64,000 nt of DNA from Bostrychus sinensis (Eukaryota > Chordata > Actinopteri > Gobiiformes > Eleotridae): contig CM036244.1 in the NCBI GenBank assembly GCA_020698575.1, forward strand, positions 25,216,034 through 25,280,033, in the 5' to 3' direction. A program made the translations under genes and the position numbers. Shown in pieces: positions 11,442 to 24,012 of the stretch. The notes below the pieces were generated by a model. The model did not search any database, had not been told where the DNA came from, and saw only the letters and a list, made by a program, of their open reading frames with translations. Position 1 is the stretch's first letter. Each line of letters opens with the position of its first letter.

Positions 11442-12387
11442 TAGGGATGGGATGATTCACAAAATTTAGGATTTGGTTCCATTCACGATTTTGCCCTCCA
11501 TGATTTTTGATTTATTTCAATTTTATGCATTTGTTGATGTTGTAATGTATTTTTCCCCATTTTGTAGGCCTACATAATTTAAAAAAATAAATTTTTATTT
11601 TATTATAGGAAAAACAGGGATACAGGGATGGAACAGTTTTTTTAAAAACAGGTTTTAATGAATAAGGAAGAAAAGCTTAGAGCTCACTGACACAGCTGTG
11701 CACAGCTAAAGATCACCTGTGTCTCACTGTAATGAAGCTACAGCTTCATGTGCATCACGTGATTCACTCATGAGAGGAACTATCCGCCCTCAGACCTGCC
11801 TCCTGTATTGCACACTGCTCTTTATATTTTTAAATGATTTATTTGAGACTGAACCTCTTGTATCTCTGTCCCAGTAGGCCCTTCTATCCCCTCTGCCTTT
11901 TTCTCATGCTCAGAGCTTTGTACCCCTGCTCCATTCTTGTGTGTCTGACCATTAAAATGAAGTTATAGAAAGTTAATATTTCTCTCTGTTGGTTGTATTT
12001 TGTGTAAAACATCAAAGATCCTCTCTGAAAAACATCCCATGTTCCCACCAATTAAGCGTTATGAGGTGCGTATATAACATATAATATCTTTGTATTCGTT
12101 TTCGGACATAGAATGGTTAATAACTTTGTAAGTCTTGCACTTACATAAAACAAAGACTGGCTTAAAGCTTAAAGTCTCCTTTGTCAGGATAAGTTAGCTG
12201 CTTGTCTTTAAATGTAACTGTTTTTACTCCATCTGTGCAAAGATGACAGCTTAACCCTTACTATTCTGTGCCAAATGAAAACACAACGCTTGATGAGTGA
12301 CATGTGAGGATCGTATGGTTTACACATGAGTGGAACTGTGAGGCCAGAACTGAAGGATTCATTTTTTTAAGGAACCGTCCATCCCTA
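11442..12387. mobile_element. hAT-like non-autonomous element (TAGGGATGG ends)
   Basis: 'tagggatgg' at the left and 'ccatcccta' at the right are perfect 9-bp inverted ends 946 bp apart. The left interior ('gatgattcac', 'cacgatttt') resembles common fish hAT-derived repeats. No transposase frame remains and no 8-bp target duplication was identified. Confidence 0.55.
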
Positions 12388-13424
12388 ATGCATTGCAAAA
12401 TAAGGCCAATGCCTTTGCGGAGGTCCACACTCTGCAAGTCCATTTAGATTCACAGTGGTGGATTTCAACTTAGCATTGCAGATAAGAATTTTCTCACGAG
12501 GACAGGGCAGTGCAGGAAAACCAGCTAATTGTTGACATAAATCTGTTTTTGTATCAGTGGAAGTGGAAATCAAGGTGGTTTCATGGCTGTGCCTGATACT
12601 GTGGGTTTCCTGTCAGTTAACTGAACTCTGCACCATTCAAACATGACACACACCCCTCATACTGAGTATAACATTCATTCTCACTACATGTCCCAGTCCT
12701 AAACAGTTCAAGTCATTTTATTAAGAAGCCACTAAAAACTTGAGGATGCTCCTGATTGGCTGGTTGAGCTGGCTGCCATGGCGACCCCAGTGTGGTGAGT
12801 TTGGTAAGGAGACAGTGGGAGTAACACACACATACGCACCGCGGGGTGTGTGCATTCTTCTTCAACACACCGTCTGTGACCGAGAGGCAGAAATGACTAC
12901 TTTGTCACAACTTCACAGCAACAGCCACATGACAAAATCTGACTGCCTTTCACAATTATGAAGCAGCACATGTACATAATTTGCAGTGACCCATAAATCT
13001 ATATTGACTGACATAGTAGTATCCTAGCACTATATTGAGTAATGTGTGAATAATCAGTCTTTCTGTTCAGGGGCTTGGTGAAAGCATTGAGTGTGGTTAA
13101 AACATGAAATTGTTAGCAGCATTCTTTTATTAGACAAGATATTTTTAGTCTCGGAAAGCAAGATTTCAAACGCTTTCTATTGTACACTGAAAAGTGTGTG
13201 AAAACTTTGACAAGACAATTAAACTGCACTGTCCACCTTAAGAAAGCAAGTTGTATTCAAGCAACTGCTGCTGTTTTATTACTGATTTGCAACTAGTATG
13301 AAGTAAATCAATGTGGGTGTGAAATGTTTCGTGCCTCTTGCCGTGTGTTCAATGAACAGCTTGTTTATTTGACCTCTTGATGTAGTTGTCCTATGGTAGT
13401 ATTGTTGTCAACTCTTATTAGTAA
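12388..13424 (+). other. abr intron segment with an RFX X-box-like motif
   Basis: No gene. 'GCTGCCATGGCGACC' at 12772-12786, 17 bp after an inverted CCAAT (ATTGG), resembles the RFX X-box palindrome GTTGCCATGGCAAC. The rest is featureless. Confidence 0.4.
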
Positions 13425-13490
13425 TGCTTGTTCAGCTAATGCACATAACTTATGGGTGTATAAAGGGCTATGCTGACATAATGCTGGATA

Positions 13491-14767
13491 CAGTTAGGTC
13501 CATAAGTATTTGGACACTGACACAAGTTTGTTATTTTAGCTGTTTACCAAAACATATTCACAAGGCAGTAATATAATTAATATGGGCTCAAAGAACACAC
13601 TCTCTGCTGTAATTTTAGACTGTTCAGGTTAAGGTCTGGTTAAGGTTACTTTTGCAGTATGTTCGGTGTCATTGTCCATCTGCACTGTGAAGCTCCATCT
13701 AATCAACTTTGCGACATTTGCAGTATAGCTCAGTTGGTTGAGCTGCTGCGTGCATATACACGGCAACTACAGCCTGCCTTGGCATCATGGGTTTGAGTCT
13801 GGACTGTGACATGTTGCCAAATGTCACTCCATGCTCTCTCTCCATGATTTCCTGTAACTTCTTGACTGCACCATATAATAAAGCCAAAAAAGACCTAAAA
13901 ATCTAAAAAAAAAAAACAACTTTGTGGGATTTTCCTGAATCTGAGCAGAAAGTATATCCCTATACACTTCAGTATTGCTTCTGTCTTCTGTCTCATCATC
14001 AGTAAACACCAGTGACCCTGTGCCATTGGAAGTTCTGCAGCTCATGCATCACACTGCTCCACCATGTTCTACAGAAGATGTGATGTGCTTTGGATCATGA
14101 GCTGTTCCAAGCCTTCTCCAGACTTTTATCTGCTCATCATTCTGGTACAGGTCTGAGTCTCATCTGTCCAAAGAATGCTGTTCCAGACCTGGGCTGGCTT
14201 GTCTAGGTGTTTTTGGCCAGATCTAATGTGGCCTTTCTGTTGCTGGGGCTGGTGAATGGTCTGCACCTTGTGGTGAGCCCTCTGTATTTTCTGTCATGAA
14301 TGGTAGACCTATTTCCTGGAGCGTGTTCTTCACTTGGGTGGCTGTTGTGAAGGATTTTTTCCCTGACCATTTTATCATTTATTTTGTCCAGCCTAGTCTG
14401 TTTCCCTTCCATTGAGAGAATGTTGTGAGTTCACAGCAACAGCTTCCAAATGTAAATGTAACACCTGAAATTAAGTCCAGACCTTTCTCAGTTTATGATG
14501 GACTTTTGAGAGAAATAGCCCATGCTGCTAAAATGCAAATACTTTTGTCCCCTTGAAAAAGAGGCAGCTACACATTAAAGAGCTGTAATTCCTAAACCCT
14601 TTGTCTAATTTGGACACGAATATCCTCACATTACAGCTGAGTCTGCACTTTAAGCCCATATTAATATTAATAATTATATTATATTATAACTGTATTTTGA
14701 ATATGTTTTGGTTAATGGCTAAAATAACCAAACATGTGTTAGTGTTTAAATTCTTAGGACCTAATTG
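13491..14767 (-). mobile_element. Degraded Tc1/mariner-type transposon, transposase on minus strand
   Basis: The left end 'cagttaggtccataagtatt' and the reverse complement of 14713-14767 agree over about 55 bp (cagttaggtcc, ggacactgacacaa, gttattttag). The interior matches a Tc1-like fish element that I recognise by 'gtcattgtccatctgcactgtgaagc', 'tttggatcatgagctgttcc' and 'ctcatctgtccaaagaatg', read as the reverse strand of transposase. The frame is broken by many changes and by a SINE at 13712-13916. It is flanked by TA on the left and AA (mutated TA) on the right. The empty site survives in unit 2 at about 15042. Confidence 0.85.
13712..13916 (+). mobile_element. tRNA-derived SINE nested in the Tc1-like element
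   Basis: The pol III A box TAGCTCAGTTGG is at 13726-13737 and B box GGTTTGAGTCT at 13790-13800. They are followed by a 'tgtgacatgttgc', 'ctctctctccatgatttcctgt', 'aataaagcc' body and an A-rich tail. It is flanked by the perfect 8-bp target duplication CAACTTTG at 13704-13711 and 13917-13924. Confidence 0.92.
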
Positions 14768-14974
14768 AATTCGTGCTACACCCGAAAGACAAGTTTAAAT
14801 AAAAGGACATTGGTCTATCCATAGGTTACAGGATCATACTTAATTGTTATTGCATTTACCACCACCACCACAAGAAAGGTGAAGTATTTGGGAACTGTGA
14901 ACTAGCTATATTGGTTGTGGCAATTGTGGTAAATCCTGACAGGTTCATCTTCACAAGCAAGGTATTCATGCAGC

Positions 14975-16408
14975 TGCTTGTTCAGCTAATGCGCATGACT
15001 TATTGGTTTATAAAGGGCTATGCTGACATATGCTACATATTCCTGCTACATCTCAAAGGTTAGTTTAAATAAAACGACACTGGTCAACCCTTAGGTTAGA
15101 GGATCATGCTATGTGGCCTAATAAGTTGTGATTTTACTAACTTTGTTGCTGTTCTATTTTGCACCCAAAAGCAGAACACCACAGGCAAATTATTACAGTT
15201 TATTATAACCAAAAGCAATCTTGCAGCGTAGTCTGACACAGGGCAGGTAAGTAGTTAAGCAGGCAGGTGGGCAGGGGGGCAGGCAGGATCTGGACACAAT
15301 AAAAAAGGTTTTAGTAAAATATAAGGTCAATTTCAAAAGAGCCAAAAGCTGTCACTAACAGTGTCAATAGTTCAACAAAGTGGTAAGGATTGGCCGGAGC
15401 TTCTTGAATTGGAGTTTATTGCAGATTGCTTCCAGGTCTGGCCTCTGCAGCCAGGAGGAGGTTACAAACACAGACACACAAGGAAGGGGAGACAGGAACA
15501 CACTGAGAAGCAGAGCACTGCAGCAAACCATGACAACCTTATGTTTTGCTTACAGTATTTCGTATGAGTCCATCATGATCACAGGAACCTCTGTAATATT
15601 ATTGTTTTATTTATTCCCTCCTGCTACACGAGGTATCCAAAATATGGCTTATATACCTCCTTCGACTACCTCTTAATGAGTAATTGTAAAACTTTATGTA
15701 AGCTCAGGATTATCTTTAATAAAACATTGGCATGTATGGTATGTGGTAGGACATTTTCAACCACCTTACACTGTTCTCAGTTCCTTTGTCTTGTGGTTCT
15801 TATCTTGTGGTCATCCTTTTCTCTGCTCATGGCTTTCACTTCCTGCACCCAGAGGTAGAAACAAATTAATATACACTCTTAGTTAAACATTTTGGAGAGA
15901 TTTGCAATTTTGCTGTTTTTAAATTTCATGCATCAGCTGGTAGACTTAGTGTATCAGAAAAGGGAACTGAAGTGTGGGTCAATGAATCTGCTGTTGTTGC
16001 TGTGGGTAATATGTGTCATTTTGGTGGACCTTATGTGGAAATACTGGCACTATAGAGTTAAGTCTATATGCATATAATACATCATTTACGATAGGGATTA
16101 TATCAGCCTTTATAAATCAACACTGCACTTTTTTTATATTACTTTTCCAAAATATTTAACTCTGTTTTTTTTTTTTTTTTCAACTTTAGTGCAGCTGATG
16201 CTAAATCACACTAGTACACCTCCTCGTGTAAAGGTACCAAACTCTACTACTACTACTACTCTACTCTAAATAGGTTTTTAAGTGTTATTGCATTTGCCAC
16301 TAAGAGAAAGGTGAAGTATTTGTGAACTGAGAACTAGCTATATTAATTGTGACAATTGTGGTAAATTCTCACAGGTTCAACTTTACAGGAAAGGTTTGCA
16401 TGCAACTT
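14975..16408. repeat. Tandem duplication, unit 2 (with its own 1.17-kb insert)
   Basis: Matches unit 1 but lacks the Tc1-like element, so it shows the pre-insertion sequence. It carries instead unrelated DNA from about 15111 to 16278. That insert includes 'ttgcacccaaaagcagaac' and a GGCAGG-rich stretch (about 15243-15290), a T-run near 16165-16180 and (CTA)n near 16243-16265. The insert was not assigned to a family. Confidence 0.7.
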
Positions 16409-18682
16409 CACTACTATGGAGCTATATCTGTCTCGATAAAATTAGTTGATGTAAAAGTAAAATGAATTGATGCAACAATAAATGTATTGATGCACATAGA
16501 ATGATTTATTCAAAATCCCTAATTTGTGACTTGCATGCAGCGATTTTTTGCAAATAAATTCTAATTTGTTAATATATTATTCACAATTATTTTACAAAAA
16601 AATCCTGGTCAGCTGTGTGTTAATTCATGACCATAGCGCAAATAATTTTGTTTAAAAAAAAATTCTGAATATTCTAGTAAACTTAATATTAATAAAAAAC
16701 TAATGGGTAAGCCAGTTCTTAACTACAGTAAACTAGGTCTGAAACAGGATTTTTTTCTTTGGTCTTCCACAGTTTAAATTTAGGCTCTGTTCGGATAATT
16801 ATTTTATCTTGGAAAGATTAGGTTTGGCACGACAAAACTTTAATATTATGATAGTTCTTTGCAGTAGGCATATAGTTCATTAAATAATGCCTCACATGTA
16901 GTAGCTGCTGGTCTTTCACAAATACTAGACCACCCTAGGATTAAAGAATAGTAAAATGTTTGCACAGCACCCTCCCATGGACATCCGTATCAGTTACAGT
17001 CATGTTCATCTCAATTTTTAATATTAACTTAAATTGTTGTATCAGGGTATTGAGTTATTTAATGCAAGTACAGTGAACTGTTTATGCTGCCATAAGTTGT
17101 CCACATTCTTTATTATTCCACGTCTGATTATGATAACAATTGGTTTTAATCAATTTAAGTTTGATCATGCCTTGTTACTATTTCACTATTCCCCTCATTT
17201 GGGTAAGCTGTATCTTTTTAATTTATTGCTAAATTTTACATGTTTAATCCCATTCACTTTTAACAAGCTCTCAGTTGCATTAACTAGAAAGAACCACTAG
17301 AGGGCAGTAGCTTATTGTATGTGATTGGAGTCCCCTTTATTTGGACCCCCCTGTCCAGCATATGACCACAATGAATACTACTGTCCCATTTAGCAGTATC
17401 CTCCCACTTGTATAGTAAAACCAAATAATAATCCAGTAGGCATATTGACCCCATTCAACTGCAGTAAAATACAAATGGCTGCTTCCAGATAAAATGTTTT
17501 ATTGAAGCTATTGGATCGCCACACTGTTTGCAAAACCGAAGACAAATTCCTCATGCAAGTGTGCTGCTGTGAGAATGAACCGTAGAACAAACAATGTGAA
17601 TAAGACATGAGACATTTTCCCGTTTTTGACAGGCTGCTCTTGTGTGCACCGAAAGGCCAGCGCTGCCGATGTGCTGTCTGACCAATCACAGCATGATTCT
17701 GATGATTTTCTCATTGACCTCAATAGATCAAAGTGAATTGGGCTGGCACGGGATGAATTCACTCTCTCTCCCTCTTGCACACATTCTCCAAGACACAGAC
17801 AGATGCAGGATTGTGTCTAAGGAAGGGCTATCTTATCATAAATCAGAGCTGGTCTAATGTAGCAATGACACACACACACACATATTGGGAGAGGTGGGGT
17901 GGTCTGCCAGGCTTGGCTGTCCCATGTAATTGGATGATAGAGGGGTAAGAGAAGAGATTTAAGGGTAAATGAGGTGAGAGGCTACAGCCAGATGTGCTTT
18001 CTCTGTAGTGTGTGTCTGAAGTTAGATGGATGGCTTTCGGTTGAATTTTTATTTTTGTACTGCTAAAATAGCTCTGAGGTGAAATCCATTTTCGCTGCAT
18101 TTAGATAACAAAAGACCGACAGAGAAAGCACATAACAATTGCAAAATGATTTCAGGCGTTCTGCACTTAACAAACCAACATTTGTCACTCCACTTCAGGC
18201 TTTTTTTAATAATGCAGAATTATTTTTTTGTCCCTGCTTCCATCTTCCCACCTTAATCCTCACAACAAAGGGATACGCTGAAAAAAAGAAGCACATAAGC
18301 CAAGGGAGCAATAATCTGTCAATGTACAAGTTGACAAAACACTAAGTCTGTGAAATGAGTCAAATGAGTTATGATGAACTTTCTCAACTGTGACTTTTTT
18401 CTGAATAGAGTCATGTGGCCAAATCTCTTCTTCCTGTGTGATTGTGCCTGGAGAGATTGAGTCGGGTGGAAAATTAGTGCAATCAAAAGAAACCCTGTCA
18501 CGTGTCCCAACAGACTCCCTGCCAAATTGGTGTCCAGTCACCCCCAGGCTTAAGTTCAAGGTCATGGGGGTAAGCCGGTCGGGAGGGTGGAGCATAGGGG
18601 TATCTGGGTAGCTGTCTAAGTTGTCTTCAGTGGTCAGACAGTTAAACATTAGTCAGAGGTTATGTTTAAACTTTTAAATCAT
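16409..18682 (+). other. abr intron segment, no gene seen
   Basis: AT-rich. It contains a CTCF-like motif at 17294-17307 and a short CA run at 17868-17882. Open frames at 17390-18100 and 18260-18649 look random. Confidence 0.55.
17294..17307 (+). promoter_or_regulatory. CTCF-like motif
   Basis: CCACTAGAGGGCAG fits the CTCF core CCASYAGRKGGCRS at every position. Motif only. Confidence 0.4.
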
Positions 18683-19435
18683 TCATCTACAGCTTATTCC
18701 TGTTAGGGGTCATGGGTGGGTTGAAGCTTATCACAGCTACTTTCTGCCTAAAGCTGAGTATACACTGCACAATTTCAGCTGTCCCAAATGAAAGATTCCT
18801 AATCATGGGAAAAATCATAGGTCTTTTTGTGAGACGAGGACAAAGATCACAGACTGAGTCGTCTCTGACCAAAGACGAGCTATGAGCCTGCGACAGATCT
18901 CAAGCAGGGGCAGATATTTTGGAAAATGCTTTGCACAGTCTGCCTCTTGCTGTACCTGCTATCTCAATTGGTGCATCGTCATAGAGAACAGTGCCTTTCC
19001 CAGCCACGGATGTGACCATGTTTCTTTTTTCCATTTTGATTTATTTTCTTTTCCACACACATACACACCAGCTCTAACTTCCGGATCACAGAATCACTGA
19101 AATTTGTCCTGGCTAACTATGGTGGTAGCCACGATTCAATGTTTGAACCCTTGCACAGAGTGAACATGCGATAGTTTACAATTTATGCATTTTACGTAGT
19201 GCAGTGTGACTTCCATAAATCATTAAAGACAAAAAAAATGCACAGTGTATACCTGGCTTTAGGCAGATTTTATTGAGAAATTCATTCACCATTTCACCTG
19301 TTGTACAGTAAATGTCTGTCTTTGGATGGGAAAGACAGTGGGAAGAAGCCATAGTAATATGCAATCAGTCCCTAACCATAACTCTCCAGCCCGGGGATCA
19401 AACCCACAATCTCCTAGCTGCCATGTCTTGGGTTT
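18683..19435. repeat. Widespread teleost interspersed repeat, split by a TIR element
   Basis: 18683-18742 ('attcatctacagcttattcc', 'ggggtcatgggtggg') and 19268-19435 ('aatgtctgtctttggatggg', 'cccggggatcaaacccac') are the two halves of a repeat common in fish genomes. Other copies lie at 29953-30117 and 58090-58285, with a possible fragment at 52460-52535. The family name was not verified. Confidence 0.65.
18743..19267. mobile_element. Non-autonomous TIR element, about 525 bp
   Basis: The left end 'tctgcctaaagctgagtata' and the right end (reverse complement 'tctgcctaaagccaggtata') form roughly 33-bp imperfect terminal inverted repeats continuing through 'cactg'. The interior has no transposase frame. 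Because 'tctgcctaaagc' is shared by both ends, the exact boundary and target duplication are uncertain; a TAA/TTA trinucleotide inside would suit a PIF/Harbinger origin. Confidence 0.7.
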
Positions 19436-22330
19436 AAATAATCATCCTATATTTTAATTAACAAAAAATTATAAGCACAAAAAATGTTGATTTGAATTTT
19501 ATTGTCGATAGACTTTTAATAATATTTTACAGAAATGTTTACAAGGACTTATATTTGTGTTGACTATTATGGATAATTATTAATTAGTAAGATTTGTTGC
19601 TACTGTAATTGAATGACTCTGAGACTATGATCTAATATTAAATCTTAGAATTAATTAAGATTTATCTTGATCTAAAATTGTCTGATTGCCCAGCAAATCC
19701 TTAACACATCTGCACATTATCTAATACTATTATAGAAACCAAAAGTGATCTTGTTAAATATCCTTTGTTGTGTGTTTGTGTACATTTCCAACATGGTTTA
19801 TAATTTCAGCTGTATTTCTCATGCATACATTCTAAGGCAGGTTATTAATCATTTAATGAATTTCTCTTGTAAAAAAAAAAAAAATTATAAGGGCTTCATC
19901 TTTTTACATCAGACAAAGGAGGTGAGTGACATAAAAGTGTGGTTAATTGGGAACATGTGAAAATCCTGTTGTATTGTTTGTAGGAATTTCACACAATGGA
20001 AACTACTGATTTGAGAGATTTATTATATTCTATATTTGTGACGGTTGTACTGTTTTTTGTTTACCTTATGAAGATTTACTGTTATCTGGATGTGATTCTT
20101 GACCTAAATCCAGTCTGGAGGTGAGCAATCACAATGCACTGTATTTCCTGGCAAAACCAATTTTCATACAGAGACCTTTTCGAATCATAATAGCCTGACG
20201 TGCCGATAGTATCTGTCTTCATCCTGCTGGCCCGTGCACGCTCTCTCACACTGGAGCACCGTCTCTGAATGGTGACCTTTATGGACCATTTATGAAGCAC
20301 TCCTCAAGTGTTAACACTTTGTTGTTGGCTGACAACACAGTTCACTCAGCATCTCCAACCAGAATATTTTCCCTCCAGTAATCCAGTGTGTTTTCACAGA
20401 AATTAAAACTGCAGTATTCTGATTGCAAGAAAACAAAAATTAATCCTGGCACAATAATTGTTGTTTTGTATACCCTAGTTTAGTTTACTTCAGTTCTGGT
20501 TTAGAGTGTGTTTAAACCTGCTTTGTTTAGTTCAGGTTTAGTCCTGGTTTAATCATTGTTTTGATTTAGTTATTTTTACAAGGGCAATGTATCTCTCCAT
20601 AAAATAAAACTGAATTGAACTTTTGCTATGTCAAATGGGATATATTCATGTATCGCTGGTCATATTGTTATAGCAATATTGAAGAGTTATTGCATGTTTC
20701 TTGTTTTTCTAATATTGTGGAGGTTTACCGTTTGTATGTGACAGTTAGAGTGGCCCTTTTCCCTCACAGCTTGGCTAGCTATGAATATTTGATCCACGTT
20801 CTCTGATAGCGCTCCAGGAGCACACCGCTTGATGTGTTTCTGTACATACAGTGTGGTGTAAATGAACTTCTTTGTTTGCTTCTGCCCTCTGAATCATGGG
20901 GCATTTAGGAATAGGGAGGGGGTAGTAGCTCTGCTCTCAGGACTCAGAAGACAGGTGCATATGCATTTGCATAATGTAGACCCATGTGTCAAGGGGGGCA
21001 CTGAAGAAAAACATCTTTTGTTCTGTGTGATATATTATTTTATGAACTGCATTCTGGACTGCACAGTGTATTAATAATGTATTGTAATTTTATTATGAAT
21101 ATGCCAAGCAGCATGCAAATGATAGCTTAAACTAGATTGTAGTGCTATGTATTACAGATGTGCATTCACAGATCTTTATTATCAACTAACCTAAGATGTA
21201 AAAATGAATCCCCAACAAAAAAAGCCACAAAGCCCCCATAACTGACCATGATGAAGATTATAAGTAATAATTTCTCCCTTTACTGACCCCTTGTGGGTGG
21301 AGTTTGTATTTTTTGCCCCATCACGCAATAACAAAAAATTGGTCCATTTCTGACCATTTTTCGTTTTCTTGCTAACAGACTAACAATCCAACCAACAAAC
21401 CAACACCTTGGTGGAGCTAATAATATCTGTTCTGTCATAAAAACTTCAGCTTTTTTTAAATAATGCAATATATTCAGAAACAATATTGGATGTTGTATGT
21501 TTTGGCCGCCACAGCGGCAGTATTGTTTGAAATTGCCCTTCTATTTTGCCCCTAATTTAATCCATTGTATCAGATATTTCAGTGTAATTTATCTGCTTGA
21601 GAATGACACATTTCAATGCTGTTATAAGCTTGACATACATTAATATACACACATTAACATACACAAATGCATTCACACCCCTGGCTATAGGAACTCCCTG
21701 ATGCCCTGCCGTTCTGTGTTCATGTGTTTCCTCCAGCTGGGACATTAGAGCCCTGTATCCAGACAAAGAGTGCTGCTTAGGGCCCAAGTCAGGAGGTGGG
21801 GAGATGGAGAGTGGGGGTCCTTCTCCTGTCAGCCTTTGTGTCCTAATTGAAGTTTCTTGTGCATCTCCGGCTCGCCGTCTTTCCTCCCCCATGCTGTTAG
21901 GGGAGGACCGGAGGGGGGTCGGATTTGACAGGAGGAGGGGGTTTCAAGGGGTGGGTCTTGTTGCCGCTGGCATGCCGCTCAGCTCTGATTGCCCTCATGT
22001 TCGTAAACAGAGGCTGGTGTGGATGAAAAGGCGGGATGTGTTTGTTGGATGGATAAGGCCTCAACAGGAGAGAGCTGAGTGCAAAACAAACTAATGTGCT
22101 CATTAAAACCACTTAGACACATGGAGGGGTGTAATTAAAGCAATGTGAAATGCTTTTTTTGTATAGTAATGGGGAAAAGCATGTTTTTGCTCATCTTTCT
22201 AAAAAGAGGGTTGGATTTGATTGCATAAATCTGAGAATTATTTGTGTTTTATGTGTGTGTAATTTGGCATGCTCCGTCACTTAGTAGAAACACACTGAAA
22301 TTAGCATGTTTTTATTTTATTTTAATGTAT
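19436..22330 (+). other. abr intron segment, no gene seen
   Basis: AT-rich with an A-run near 19871-19884. Repeated 'ctggttta' motifs lie near 20480-20560. A fragment near 21370-21425 ('aaccaacaaaccaacaccttggtggagctaat') is shared with 45305-45362 and 53565-53625. A GC/G-rich stretch at 21780-22080 contains several runs of four or more G and might be a conserved element; it has no coding pattern. Confidence 0.5.
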
Positions 22331-22662
22331 GGTACTGTGCAGATGTTTTAGGCAGGTGTAAAAAAATGCATGTGATGGGCCAAGGACAAAATTATAAATT
22401 TTGATGTGAACCCAGACTACTGTTTAGATCCAGGTGTGTTTTAAGTGATTCTGTACCATTTTGTGATACAGACAATACTAACACTTATAAAAAGAACAAA
22501 AGATTAGTAGCTCATCTCCTATTGTGAGATATAAGAGTTTTGAACTATAATGTCGAGTTTGAGTCCAGGCCTGTCCACTAAATCTTTACTATTGTGAGAT
22601 AGGGCCAGAACTTTGACAGCCTTTCTTAGAAAAACTGCTTAAGACTTTTGCACAGCACTGTA
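22331..22662. mobile_element. Second copy of the TGTGCAAAAGT MITE, reversed
   Basis: The ends 'ggtactgtgcagatgtttta' and 'taagacttttgcacagcact' are inverted. The interior 'tattgtgagata' and 'gattctgtaccattttg' motifs match the copy at 499-944 in reverse. Confidence 0.7.
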
Positions 22663-24012
22663 TCTATAATTTTTTAAACATTTATCTTGCCAAGAAATAT
22701 ATATTTTAATATTTGGTTAATGTATTTGGAGATTAAAGTGTTATGTGCCAAATTGTGTGGTATCATAGTTGAAGACTCAAGAATCAATGTGATCCTTCAT
22801 TTTGCTTTTCATCATAAGTCACATGAAGTTTATACCACTTTACGCTCTCTGTCTCTCTTTAGTTCCCCTGGAGTGTAAATGAGTGACTGTGCTCTCCACA
22901 CAGGGTCTATTGTTGCATGTGGCAGCAGTATTGACCCGATGGTGTTGTGCACTTACTGCTATCACCCAATAAGGACGTTATCAAGCAGCTCTCACAGGAA
23001 CACCAATAATGCACTTCACTCTATTCCTGGACTCATTCTTTTTATGCACCTTACCTGGGAAAAAGTGGAATTCAAAATCAAGCCATACCCCCTTAACACA
23101 TTCGTTTACATCAGGGCATATCTTAGGGTGTATCTTCATCCTACAAATATATTGTAGGATGTGAGGATTAAAAAGGGTTTAAGTAATTTTGGTAGTATAG
23201 ATGTATTTATGCGTACTATATAGTAGCCTGTTATTGATCTACAGTAGTGCAGAATGTATATTGAAAACGTACTTTAGTAGTACATTTTTATCAGCCAAAT
23301 CAATATTTAAATATTATGACATCATCATCCTCTGGTTTATAAAGTATGCATGAAATTAATTTACAAACACCATATATTGCTCCTCCAGTGATCATTTTCC
23401 ATTTTCCATTATATATATTTTACAGTGAATTTAATAACTTTGGATTGTCAGAAAATAATATTTAAACTCTTTAAGCAGGAAGAATGGCCGTTCAAAGACA
23501 AAATGCAGTCAACAGGATCTAAAACAGTTACCAACTTGAAAACCAGAAATACATGGCCATTGTTTGAATTTTAAGATTATTTATTCATTATATTCCATAA
23601 ATTGAGTAAAGTAGACTGCAGAGCCGGCAGTTAATTGACATTGACACAAGTCTTTCTGGCACAGGCTCATTATACACGGCCCTCTGAATTCCTCCGTCTG
23701 AGAGTGAGCGGACGAGCGAGTGAGAGAGAGAGGAGGGTGGATGGAGCGAGCGCGAGTGCTTCTCTCTTTCCCTAGCAACGGTCGCCGCTGCTCGTCTCCA
23801 GCCTGTTGTTTTCTCTCGCACGCACCACACACTCTTCCAGCTCTCTGCCTCTGCCTGTTGGACCCTTGGCTTGTCTTTTAACCTGTTTTTACTTCTGCTT
23901 ACGAGATGACGACCGTTTACCGAGGATAGAAGGTGGATAGCAGGACGTTGCCAGCTAAGGACAGAAGAATACTGGGAGGTAGAAGGAGATAGAGCTAGAG
24001 ATAGTGGAGAGG
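22663..24012 (+). other. Intron end and probable promoter/5' UTR of abr exon 1B
   Basis: The first kilobase is AT-rich with nothing supported. From about 23690 the sequence becomes GA- and CG-rich. It includes CCTAGCAACGG at 23771-23781 (RFX half-site AGCAAC) and an upstream 7-codon frame at 23906-23929 before the coding start at 24013. This is the expected shape of a TATA-less promoter and leader. Confidence 0.55.

Larger units (their letters stand above)
13425..14976. repeat. Tandem duplication, unit 1 (interrupted by a Tc1-like element)
   Basis: 13425-13490 plus 14768-14974 together match unit 2 (14975-15110 plus 16279-16408). Shared landmarks, in order, are 'tgcttgttcagctaatgc', 'ataaagggctatgctgacata', 'ggttacaggatcat' (unit 2: ggttagaggatcat), 'gttattgcattt', 'aaaggtgaagtattt' and 'actagctatatt'. 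The unit is about 270 bp without its insert. Confidence 0.8.

Noticed and set aside
12779..12795. Possible mini first exon ATGGCGACC followed by GTGAGT
   Set aside because: Only 17 nt and phase 2, which fits neither exon 2 nor exon 3; the sequence is better explained as an X-box-like motif.
13824..14412. Minus-strand frames that might be a live transposase
   Set aside because: They are fragments of a Tc1-like transposase broken by stops, frameshifts and a SINE; the element cannot be active.
21557..22112. Overlapping open frames on both strands in the G-rich island
   Set aside because: Long frames follow from low stop-codon frequency in GC-rich DNA; no acceptor/donor pair or conserved peptide was seen.
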